Source: an uncultured Alphaproteobacteria bacterium
GTDB taxonomy: Bacteria > Pseudomonadota > Alphaproteobacteria > Micropepsales > Micropepsaceae
Direction of reading: 5' to 3'
DNA length: 64,000 nt
NCBI GenBank assembly: GCA_902826695.1
Contig: CADEFU010000010.1
Coordinates: 62,001 to 126,000 of the forward strand
In this document: positions 8,138 to 15,311 of the stretch, piece after piece
Layout: each line of letters opens with the position of its first letter
Position numbering within the stretch: the first letter of the stretch is position 1
Program-made: the position numbers and the translations under genes
The notes under the pieces: generated by a model
Database searches by the model: none
What the model saw: the letters and a program-made list of their open reading frames with translations, nothing else
What the model was told of the DNA's origin: nothing

Positions 8138-8833
8138 ATGGTCTTCCTGCCGCTTAGGGACGACAATCCGCTTAGGTTCATACCGTTCCAGTTTGCGACG
8201 ATCACGCTGATCGTCATCAACGTCATCGTCTTCATGTGGCAGGACGTGCAGGGCGAGAAGGGGATCGTCGATGTCGCGGCGGCCGCCGGCGTCATTCCGA
8301 CCTCGTTGTTCGGGACGGCAAATCTTCCGCCGGGGTTTGGCTTTCTGCCGCCGGAAGCGACACTCATCACCTACATGTTCCTCCACGGCGATTGGTTTCA
8401 CTTGATCGGAAACATGCTGTTTTTGTGGGTTTTCGGCGACAACGTCGAAGACGCGATGGGGTCGATCCGTTTCATCTTCTTCTATTTGATCTGCGGGATC
8501 GCCGCGGGACTTGCGCACGCGTTTGCGCATGTGGGCTCGGATGCGCCGTTGATCGGCGCGTCGGGTGCAACCTCGGGGCTCGTTGGCGCGTATCTGATGC
8601 TCTATCCGCGCGTGAAGATGTGGGCGCTGGCGTTCATGCGTATTCCGCTGAAGGTGCCGGCCTATCTCGTGATCCTGGCGTTTATCGCCACGCAGTTCTT
8701 TTTCATCTTCTCGGGCGATCAGGGTAACACCGCGTGGTTCGCGCATGTCGGCGGGCTGATCGCGGGCATGTTCTTTGTCGTGGCGTTCCGTAGGCCGGGC
8801 ACACCGTTGTTTGCGGGTGCGCCCGACCGCTGA
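8138..8833 (+). CDS. Rhomboid-family intramembrane serine protease
   Basis: 231 residues with six or seven hydrophobic segments. The rhomboid hallmarks are all present: HGDWFHLIGNMLFLWVFG (His, Asn) in an early helix, the GASGATSG motif with the likely nucleophile Ser142, and FAHVGGLIAG with the likely catalytic His203. It would cleave substrate proteins within the inner membrane; the substrate is unknown. The gene stands alone between a strong terminator upstream and a hairpin downstream. Confidence 0.93.
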   Translation: MVFLPLRDDNPLRFIPFQFATITLIVINVIVFMWQDVQGEKGIVDVAAAAGVIPTSLFGTANLPPGFGFLPPEATLITYMFLHGDWFHLIGNMLFLWVFGDNVEDAMGSIRFIFFYLICGIAAGLAHAFAHVGSDAPLIGASGATSGLVGAYLMLYPRVKMWALAFMRIPLKVPAYLVILAFIATQFFFIFSGDQGNTAWFAHVGGLIAGMFFVVAFRRPGTPLFAGAPDR

Positions 8834-8840
8834 TCTAACA

Positions 8841-8875
8841 GTTGAGGGCCCTGACGCAGGCGGCAGGGCCCTTAA
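8841..8875 (+). terminator. Stem-loop after the rhomboid gene
   Basis: GTTGAGGGCCCTG (8841-8853) pairs with CAGGGCCCTTAAC (8863-8875) with one G-T wobble. No T tract follows, so it may act as an mRNA 3'-end stabiliser or a weak terminator. Confidence 0.5.
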
Positions 8876-8929
8876 CCGGCTGCACACAGCCTTGTTTCCC
8901 CGGCGGAAAGCTCAACGCGCCCCGTTTCG

Positions 8930-8959
8930 TTGACACGTTTGGCCGTTTGCTCGTAATTT
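8930..8959 (+). promoter_or_regulatory. Candidate promoter for etfBA
   Basis: A perfect TTGACA (8930-8935) is followed after 18 bases by TAATTT (8954-8959) as a possible -10. The PhaR-like palindrome begins at 8958, overlapping the end of the -10. A repressor bound there would block RNA polymerase. Confidence 0.45.
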
Positions 8960-8972
8960 GTGCACCGCACAA
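8958..8972. promoter_or_regulatory. PhaR-like palindromic operator upstream of etfB
   Basis: TTGTGC-ACC-GCACAA is a perfect 6+3+6 inverted repeat, and wider pairing (CGTAATT / AATTACG) extends it to 8952-8977 with one bulged base. It contains TGCACCGCACAA, identical to the site in front of mcd, and matches the remembered PhaR consensus TGCRNYGCASMA on both strands. It lies 78 bases before the etfB start and touches the candidate -10. Binding by PhaR is inferred. Confidence 0.6.
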
Positions 8973-9049
8973 TTACGGGAATTCAATGTCGGCTTCAGGC
9001 GCGCGTTCTGCCGCCCATGGGGCCCGATCCAGCGGAGAGAAACAGCCTG

Positions 9050-9799
9050 ATGAAGGTGCTTGTACCCATCAAGCGCGTGGTCGACTACAACGTGAAAATT
9101 CGCGTCAAAGCGGACAACACGGGCGTCGATCTTGCGAACGTGAAAATGTCGATGAACCCGTTCGATGAGATCGGGGTCGAAGAAGCGATCCGGCTCAAAG
9201 AAAAGGGCGTTGCGACGGAAATCATTGCGGTGTCCGTTGGGCCGAAAGAGGCGACGGAGACCATCCGCACCGCGCTCGCCATGGGTGCCGATCGCGGCAT
9301 CTTGGTGACGGTTCCGCATGAGGTCGAGCCGCTTGCGGTCGCAAAGATCATCGCGGCAATCGCGAAGGCCGAAGGGCCGCAACTGATCATCACCGGCAAG
9401 CAGGCGATCGACGACGACTGCAACCAAACGGGACAGATGCTGGCGCAGCTTTTGGGCTGGGCGCAGGGAACGTTTGCGTCGAAGGTTGCGATCGACGGCG
9501 GTAAGGCCGACGTCACGCGCGAAGTCGATGGCGGGTTGCAGACTGTGAAGCTGAGCTTGCCGGCCGTGGTTTCAACGGACCTTCGTTTGAACGAGCCGCG
9601 CTATGCGTCGCTGCCGAACATCATGAAGGCGAAGAAGAAGCCGATCGATGAGAAAACGCCGGCCGACTATGGCGTCGATGTGACGCCGCGGCTGAAGGTT
9701 CTGAAGGTCAGCGAGCCGCCGAAGCGCAAAGGCGGCGTCAAGGTCAAGACGGTGCAGGAGCTCGTCGAAAAGTTGAAGAACGAAGCGGGGGTTATCTGA
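9050..9799 (+). CDS. etfB: Electron transfer flavoprotein subunit beta
   Basis: 249 residues, the usual length. The protein starts [20 protein letters not shown] and has the ETF-beta signature region [20 protein letters not shown] near residue 185, plus the AMP-binding stretch GADRGILV. It forms a heterodimer with EtfA and carries electrons from acyl-CoA dehydrogenases to ETF-ubiquinone oxidoreductase. I chose the ATG at 9050 (GGAGAGAAAC upstream); the frame upstream to 8960 is non-coding by family comparison. It is followed after two bases by etfA and later by hbd, probably one operon. Confidence 0.97.
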   Translation: MKVLVPIKRVVDYNVKIRVKADNTGVDLANVKMSMNPFDEIGVEEAIRLKEKGVATEIIAVSVGPKEATETIRTALAMGADRGILVTVPHEVEPLAVAKIIAAIAKAEGPQLIITGKQAIDDDCNQTGQMLAQLLGWAQGTFASKVAIDGGKADVTREVDGGLQTVKLSLPAVVSTDLRLNEPRYASLPNIMKAKKKPIDEKTPADYGVDVTPRLKVLKVSEPPKRKGGVKVKTVQELVEKLKNEAGVI

Positions 9800-9801
9800 T
9801 C

Positions 9802-10746
9802 ATGGCCGTTCTTCTTGTTGCAGAGCACGACAACAAGTCGCTGAAAGACGCGACGGGCAAAGCGTTGAGCGCCGCGCTGGCGCTGGGCGGGCCGGTGGAT
9901 GTTCTTGTCGCCGGTCAGGGTGCGCGGGGCGTCGCCGACGCCGCCGCGAAGCTCAAGGGCGTGTCGAAGGTGATCCTTGCCGACGACGCGCAATACGCGA
10001 ACCAACTTGCCGAGACGATGGCAACGCTGATCGTCGAGCTTGCGGGCAAGTACGATGCGGTGCTGTCGCCCGCCTCGACCAGCGGCAAGAATTTCATGCC
10101 GCGCGTGGCAGCCGCGCTCGATGTCGCGCAGATATCCGAAATCGTTTCGGTCGATGGGCCGGATACGTTCACCCGGCCCATCTATGCGGGCAATGCGCTG
10201 CAGCAGGTGCAGGCACCGGCTGGCGCGAAGAAAGTGATCACCGTGCGCTCAACCGCCTTCAAAGCGGCGGAAGCGACAGGAACGGCTTCGGTCGAGACGG
10301 TGGGCGCGGCTAAGAATCCCGGCCTTTCCGAGTTCGTGAAGGACGAGTTGTCGAAATCGGAGCGGCCGGAGCTGGCGGCTGCGCGAGTTGTTGTTTCCGG
10401 CGGTCGCGGTATGCAGTCGGGCGATAACTTCCACTTGCTGGAAAAAGTCGCCGACCGGCTGAAAGCCGCCGTCGGCGCGAGCCGCGCCGCGGTGGACGCC
10501 GGCTTTGTGCCGAACGACTACCAGGTCGGACAGACCGGTAAGGTGGTCGCGCCGGAGCTCTACATCGCCGTCGGCATTTCGGGCGCGATCCAACATTTGG
10601 CGGGGATGAAGGATTCGAAAGTAATCGTGGCTATCAATAAGGACGAAGAAGCCCCGATCTTCCAAGTGGCCGACTACGGCCTCGTCGCCGACCTGTTCAA
10701 GGCGGTACCGGAGCTGGAAGAAGAACTGAAGAAGCAGGGCTACTGA
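9802..10746 (+). CDS. etfA: Electron transfer flavoprotein subunit alpha
   Basis: 314 residues. The C-terminal FAD domain is clear: [40 protein letters not shown] (the ETF-alpha signature) and [21 protein letters not shown]. It binds the FAD of the ETF heterodimer. It starts two bases after the etfB stop, indicating cotranscription and translational coupling. Expected electron donors include Mcd, encoded at 1793, and other acyl-CoA dehydrogenases of the cell. Confidence 0.97.
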   Translation: MAVLLVAEHDNKSLKDATGKALSAALALGGPVDVLVAGQGARGVADAAAKLKGVSKVILADDAQYANQLAETMATLIVELAGKYDAVLSPASTSGKNFMPRVAAALDVAQISEIVSVDGPDTFTRPIYAGNALQQVQAPAGAKKVITVRSTAFKAAEATGTASVETVGAAKNPGLSEFVKDELSKSERPELAAARVVVSGGRGMQSGDNFHLLEKVADRLKAAVGASRAAVDAGFVPNDYQVGQTGKVVAPELYIAVGISGAIQHLAGMKDSKVIVAINKDEEAPIFQVADYGLVADLFKAVPELEEELKKQGY

Positions 10747-10793
10747 GAGCAAACGGCCGGGCCACAAGCTGAACCGGCATTGAGACAGGTGTC

Positions 10794-11669
10794 ATGAATA
10801 TTGAACGTATTGGCGTTATCGGCGCGGGCCAGATGGGCAATGGCATTGCCCATGTGTGCGCACTCGCGGGCTATGACGTCCTGATCAACGACGTCAAGCG
10901 CGAGCGCCTCGATGCCGCCTTCGAGATCATCTCCGGCAACCTGTCTCGGCAGGTGGCGCGCGGTAAGATCAGCGACGCCGAGAAGGACAAAGCGCTGAAG
11001 CGGATTCACGCTGCGCCCTCGCTCGACGAGTTCGAGCGGGTGGATCTCGCGATTGAGGCCGCAACGGAGGACGAAAAGGTCAAGAAACAGATCTTCCGCG
11101 ACCTTTGTCCGAAGCTGTCGAAGAACGCGATGATCGCGACGAACACGTCGTCGATTTCGATCACCCGGCTTGCCGCGGTGACCGATCGGCCGGAGCGGTT
11201 CATCGGCCTTCACTTCATGAATCCGGTGCCGTTGATGCAGCTCGTGGAGCTCATTCGCGGGATCGCGACGGAAGAAGAGACGTTTACGACGGTGCATGGC
11301 CTCGTGAAGCGTCTGGGCAAGACGTCGGCGAACTCGGAAGACTTTCCAGCCTTCATCGTGAACCGAATCTTGCTGCCGATGATCAACGAGGCCGTGTACA
11401 CGCTCTATGAGGGCGTCGGTACGGTCGAGGCAATCGATACCGCCATGCGTCTGGGCGCGAACCATCCGATGGGGCCGCTGCAACTTGCGGACTTCATCGG
11501 CTTGGATACGTGCCTATCGGTGATGCAGGTGCTGTATGAGGGCTTGGCGGACTCAAAGTACCGCCCCTGCCCGCTTCTCGTGAAGTATGTCGAGGCCGGC
11601 TGGCTCGGTCAGAAGACCAAGCGCGGCTTCTACGATTATCGCGGCGAGAAGCCCGTGCCGACGCGCTAG
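10794..11669 (+). CDS. hbd: 3-hydroxybutyryl-CoA dehydrogenase
   Basis: 291 residues, single-domain HCDH type. The N-terminal Rossmann motif GVIGAGQMGNGIAHVCALAGYDV is at residues 7-29. The active-site region GLHFMNPVPLMQLVELIRG contains the catalytic His. The C-terminal domain has EDFPAFIVNRILLPMINEA and NHPMGPLQLADFIGLD. It interconverts acetoacetyl-CoA and 3-hydroxybutyryl-CoA with NAD(P). It lies 47 bases after etfA, and a strong hairpin terminator follows. The position fits an etfB-etfA-hbd operon serving C4-CoA metabolism. Confidence 0.95.
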   Translation: MNIERIGVIGAGQMGNGIAHVCALAGYDVLINDVKRERLDAAFEIISGNLSRQVARGKISDAEKDKALKRIHAAPSLDEFERVDLAIEAATEDEKVKKQIFRDLCPKLSKNAMIATNTSSISITRLAAVTDRPERFIGLHFMNPVPLMQLVELIRGIATEEETFTTVHGLVKRLGKTSANSEDFPAFIVNRILLPMINEAVYTLYEGVGTVEAIDTAMRLGANHPMGPLQLADFIGLDTCLSVMQVLYEGLADSKYRPCPLLVKYVEAGWLGQKTKRGFYDYRGEKPVPTR

Positions 11670-11695
11670 TCTTCCGCGCAAGAGATTCAAGACTT

Positions 11696-11738
11696 TTTGC
11701 CCTTCCCTCGGCGACGCGGGAGGGGCAAATTCTTTCTA
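11696..11738 (+). terminator. Rho-independent terminator of the etfBA-hbd operon
   Basis: TTTGCCCTTCCC pairs with GGGAGGGGCAAA (12 bp, one wobble) around a 10-base loop and is followed by TTCTTTCT. Confidence 0.75.
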
Positions 11739-11758
11739 GCGACTCTCCCGAGGGGGCC

Positions 11759-12118
11759 ATGGCCGACTTCGCCGTTCCGACACTGCCGATGCGCAACTCG
11801 AACGAGACGCGCGCGTTCTACGAGAAGCTCGGCTTCATCTGCGCGCATCAGCAGGAGCCGCCGGATTCGTTCCTGTTCATGATGCGCAACGGCGTTCAGA
11901 TTCAGTTCTTCGAGGCGCCGGGAATCGACGGCACGATCCGCGACCATACGTGCTACATCTACGTCGACGATCTTGATGCCACGCACAAAGCGTTCGCTGC
12001 GGCCAAAGTCGGCAAGCTGATGCCGATCGAGAAGAAGCCTTGGGGCGTGCCCGAGTTCGTGCTGGTCGATTGCAACGGCAACATGCTGCGCGTGGGATGC
12101 CCGCGCATCGAAATGTGA
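11759..12118 (+). CDS. VOC-family (glyoxalase/bleomycin-resistance fold) protein
   Basis: 119 residues forming one vicinal-oxygen-chelate module pair: PTLPMRNSNETRAFYEKLGF at the start, FMMRNGVQIQFFE, a central TCYIYVDDLDATHKAF, and PWGVPEFVLVDCNGNMLRVG at the end. The layout resembles bleomycin-binding proteins (YIYVDDLD, then EFVLVDCNGNML). The substrate cannot be told from sequence. GGGGGCC precedes the ATG. The gene lies 7 bases before the Gfo/Idh/MocA gene on the same strand. Confidence 0.8.
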   Translation: MADFAVPTLPMRNSNETRAFYEKLGFICAHQQEPPDSFLFMMRNGVQIQFFEAPGIDGTIRDHTCYIYVDDLDATHKAFAAAKVGKLMPIEKKPWGVPEFVLVDCNGNMLRVGCPRIEM

Positions 12119-12125
12119 TTCACAC

Positions 12126-13277
12126 ATGAAGGTTGCCGTTATCGGTCTCGGGCAGCGCGCTTCCGCCGTCTTGTCGGCGTTGCGGGCAGCTGGTGCGGCG
12201 GTTGAGGTTTCGGCCTACGTAGACCCGGCACCGGTCGGGCTCGACCGCCTCAAGGACGAAGGCTTTACCGTCGGCGAACCTCTGAAGAGCGCCGAGGAAC
12301 TTCTGACCAAAGGGGAGCACGATCTTGTCATGATCGGCTCACCCAATCATTTGCACGCGGAGCATCTGATGCTCGCGCTCTATGGCACGAAGCCGGTGTT
12401 TTGCGAGAAACCGATCGTGAAGACCGAGGGCGAGTCCTACGCGCTCGCGCAGCGGCTTTCGACGGAAGAGACGCCGTCATTGTTCGTGGGGCTCGTGCTG
12501 CGTTCGGCGCCGATTGCGCGCGAGGTTCTGTCCATCGTGCGCGAGGGGCATCTGGGGCAGATCGTTTCCATCGATGCGACGGAGCATCTTCCGCCCGAGC
12601 ACGGCTCGTATCTTGCGCGCAATTGGCGGCGCAAGCGCGAGTGGGGCGGGTCGTTCCTGCTCGATAAAGTGTGCCACGACTTCGACATTTTCGGCGAGAT
12701 CGCGGGTGCGCGGCCACAACGCATCGTGAGCTTTGGCGGGCGCGCCATCTTCCGGCCGGATCGGGAGCCGGCGTCGCGCAACTATTCCGACGGTTCGAAG
12801 GCATTCGAGAGTTGGCCGGGCGGGTGGAACGCCGAGGCAGATGCGTTCGCGAGCGAGATGGACGTGACCGACCACCAGACCGCGCTGGTCGAATACGTGA
12901 ACGGTGTGCAACTCGCGTTTCATGCCAACAGCTGCAGCGCCTTACGCGAGCGGCGTTGGTACGTCGCCGGCACGGAGGGCACGCTGATCGCGGACATCGA
13001 CCGCAACACGTTGATGTGGCGGCGGCATCTCGATCGCACGGCCCCGTACCGGCGGCAGTTTCCGATCTCCGAACACGATCACAACGGCGGCGACGTGGCC
13101 ATGGCGCGCGACTTGATCGCGGCGCTTGAAGACGAAACCCAGTTTCCGGTGACGCCGTTTCAGGCGATCGAAGCGGGCTTGACCGTCATGGCGGTCGACA
13201 AAGCGCACGCGATGGGACAGGTCGTCGATTGCGCGGCGATCTGGGACACGCTCGATACAGCGATGAACGTTGCCTGA
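12126..13277 (+). CDS. Gfo/Idh/MocA-family NAD(P)-dependent oxidoreductase
   Basis: 383 residues. The N-terminal Rossmann fold starts at once (MKVAVIGLGQRASAVLSALRAAG). The family motif CEKPIVKTEGESYALAQRL, with the conserved E-K-P, is near residues 98-118. The catalytic region WRRKREWGGSFLLDKVCHDFDIFGEIAG carries the usual K-x-x-H-D pattern. Substrates are typically sugars, inositols or their derivatives, and the specific one is unknown. It runs convergently to the beta-barrel gene that ends 4 bases later. Confidence 0.85.
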   Translation: MKVAVIGLGQRASAVLSALRAAGAAVEVSAYVDPAPVGLDRLKDEGFTVGEPLKSAEELLTKGEHDLVMIGSPNHLHAEHLMLALYGTKPVFCEKPIVKTEGESYALAQRLSTEETPSLFVGLVLRSAPIAREVLSIVREGHLGQIVSIDATEHLPPEHGSYLARNWRRKREWGGSFLLDKVCHDFDIFGEIAGARPQRIVSFGGRAIFRPDREPASRNYSDGSKAFESWPGGWNAEADAFASEMDVTDHQTALVEYVNGVQLAFHANSCSALRERRWYVAGTEGTLIADIDRNTLMWRRHLDRTAPYRRQFPISEHDHNGGDVAMARDLIAALEDETQFPVTPFQAIEAGLTVMAVDKAHAMGQVVDCAAIWDTLDTAMNVA

Positions 13278-13281
13278 TATC

Positions 13282-14475
13282 TCAGAAGTAGCGCAGGACG
13301 CGGATTTCGAGTGCGTGGTCGCGTTCGAAGTTCGACTCCAGGGTGCCGTTCGCCACGTAGGGCAAGAAGCGGCCTTCGACTTCCAGTTTCCAGCCTTCGG
13401 CGATGCGGGTTGCGAATTCGACCGTCGCGAACGTCGTTTGGGTTTCGACGTCGACGATCGCGCCGCCGAGCAGGCTGGTGTCGTCCTGGTCGTTGAGGGC
13501 GAGCCTTGCGCCGACCATCACGTCGTTGTTGAAGATCGTGAACGGTGCGAAGTCGTCGCGACCGTCGTGATGGTACTCGGCAATGAGGCCAAGGTCCGCG
13601 GACGACTCGAACACTTGGTAGAGCGTGTATTCGAAGCCGGCGGTCGCCGCGAAGAACGGTTCTCCCTGACCCTCGCGCCGGATCGCTTCGAGCTTTAGGA
13701 GCCAGGCGTCGAACGTCGCCTGCACGTCGAGGCCGGTTTGGTCGATCTGGTCGTAGTGCGGGACGAAGACGGGTCCGCCGGGCACCAGCGTTGGCACCAA
13801 GCGCGGTTCGCGGCCCGTGCCGTGGAAGTGCGAGAGACCGATGTCGAAGTTGCCCACCCGCTCCTGCCAGCGTAGCGCGAAGTCGATGTGGCGTTCCTCG
13901 TCGCCCGACTCGAACACCGCGAGATCCTCAGCGACGCGCAGCGGCAGGCCGGGGCGGCCTTCGGGGCCCGCGAATGTGCGTTCGCGGAAATAGGGCAGGA
14001 CAAACGCGCTCCACGTGCCGAAGCCGGTGATGACGTTCAGGTTCACCATCGGTTGGCCGAGCTTGTCCTCTTCGTCGAGCGACTCGACGAGATCGGTCTG
14101 GTTGACGATGTCGACGAGATGGCGCGATTCCGCGACGCCCCAAAACACCTTCCCGAGGCCGACGCGAAGGTCCCAGTCGCCGGCATTGTAGAGCCAGTTC
14201 GCCTCGCGAATATCCCAGTGCGTGCGCTCGTCGTCGTCCACGTCGATCCGGCCGAAGGGGATCAGGGTGAGCGTGTTTTCTTCGTCGAGCTTCCAGCGCA
14301 GCTCCGGCTGCAGCGCCAGCGACGGGCTGAACGTGTTTTCGTGTTGCGCGGGGAACTTGGGCTCGGCGGGGAAGATGCGGACTTCGCCGGCGACGTAACC
14401 GGACAGGTCAATAGGCTCAGCGCGCGCGACAGCCGCACACGCCCCGATCAAACCTATCAGCCAAAAACGCCGCAT
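13282..14475 (-). CDS. Outer-membrane beta-barrel protein of the RND/LolA-like operon
   Basis: 397 residues. A signal peptide (MRRFWLIGLIGACAAVARA) precedes a protein of alternating amphipathic strands ending in EIRVLRYF, a C-terminal phenylalanine typical of outer-membrane barrels inserted by Bam. The stretch LGKVFWGVAESRHLVDIVNQTDLV resembles barrels found beside MMPL-type exporters (DUF1302-like), but I cannot name the family with certainty. It is the third gene of a tight operon after the RND exporter (15312) and the LolA-like protein (14500), with a 24-base gap. The proposed role is the outer-membrane component of a lipid or hydrophobic-compound export route. Confidence 0.75.
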   Translation of the reverse strand: MRRFWLIGLIGACAAVARAEPIDLSGYVAGEVRIFPAEPKFPAQHENTFSPSLALQPELRWKLDEENTLTLIPFGRIDVDDDERTHWDIREANWLYNAGDWDLRVGLGKVFWGVAESRHLVDIVNQTDLVESLDEEDKLGQPMVNLNVITGFGTWSAFVLPYFRERTFAGPEGRPGLPLRVAEDLAVFESGDEERHIDFALRWQERVGNFDIGLSHFHGTGREPRLVPTLVPGGPVFVPHYDQIDQTGLDVQATFDAWLLKLEAIRREGQGEPFFAATAGFEYTLYQVFESSADLGLIAEYHHDGRDDFAPFTIFNNDVMVGARLALNDQDDTSLLGGAIVDVETQTTFATVEFATRIAEGWKLEVEGRFLPYVANGTLESNFERDHALEIRVLRYF

Positions 14476-14499
14476 CCCGCCCCCTTCGTGCGCCTTACC

Positions 14500-15303
14500 C
14501 TAGCGCAGCCTGGCGAGCGCGTCCGGATCGAACTCAGTTTGATCGACCTTCGCGTTCAACTCGAAGTTACCCAAAGAGAGCGTCGTTTTCTTACCCGTTT
14601 GATGGTTTTCCATCACGAGCGTGTGCGAGCGCCAGAACTTGCCTTGGTATTGCCTGTAGCCCGTGAACAACAGTGTTTTCGAATGCTCCGCCTTGCGGTC
14701 GAAGAACTCCAGCTTGCGGACCTGATAGTCCTTCTTGTCGACCCAGCTGACCTGGCGCGTGTAGCCTGAGTTTTCATAGGCCGGAAACCGCTCGCTGACG
14801 AAGCAGACGAGCCCTTTCGCTTCGTCCGTCGGGCAAGGCTCTTCGCGCAGATATTTGTAGGTGAAGCGTTCGACCTCTTGGGCGAGCAGGTCTTCGAACG
14901 CGAATTCGCTTCCGACAAACGAGCCGGACTTGTTCGCCGAAGCGATTCGCTTCACGCGCTTCAATGCCGGCAGGAACAGCCATTGATCGTCCGGCGTCTT
15001 GAAATGCGTGAAACTCAACAGCGCTGTGCCTTGCACGTCCGCCGGCGACAAGAAATAGGTCAGCGACTTGTCGCCGTCCGTGTCGGAGACGACTTCAAGC
15101 GCGCGCAGGCGCATGTTGCGCTCGCTCTTTTCGCCTTGCTTGTTCTCCAGGATCATTTTGGCGTCGACTTTGGAATCGACCCAGCCGGTGTTGCGCTTTT
15201 GCGATTCCACGGCGATGGCGAGGCCCTTTTGCTCGGGCGTTTCGGCGTGGGCGAGCGCCGGCAGGGCGAGCGCCAAGAGAGCGGCAGCGATGGTCTTTTG
15301 CAT
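14500..15303 (-). CDS. Outer membrane lipoprotein-sorting (LolA-like) protein
   Basis: 267 residues. Signal peptide MQKTIAAALLALALPALAHA, then a LolA-like single-domain beta fold: MRLRALEVVSDTDGDKSLTYFLSPADVQGTALLSF, WLFLPALKRVKRIASANKSGSFVGSEFAFEDL, and VRKLEFFDRKAEHSKTLLF. This family occurs with MMPL/RND exporters, where it is thought to carry a lipid-like substrate through the periplasm. The ATG at 15303 has GAGGA five bases upstream. An ATG at 15315 overlaps the stop of the RND gene (ATGA) and would add four residues. Confidence 0.85.
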   Translation of the reverse strand: MQKTIAAALLALALPALAHAETPEQKGLAIAVESQKRNTGWVDSKVDAKMILENKQGEKSERNMRLRALEVVSDTDGDKSLTYFLSPADVQGTALLSFTHFKTPDDQWLFLPALKRVKRIASANKSGSFVGSEFAFEDLLAQEVERFTYKYLREEPCPTDEAKGLVCFVSERFPAYENSGYTRQVSWVDKKDYQVRKLEFFDRKAEHSKTLLFTGYRQYQGKFWRSHTLVMENHQTGKKTTLSLGNFELNAKVDQTEFDPDALARLR

Positions 15304-15311
15304 GAGTGTCC

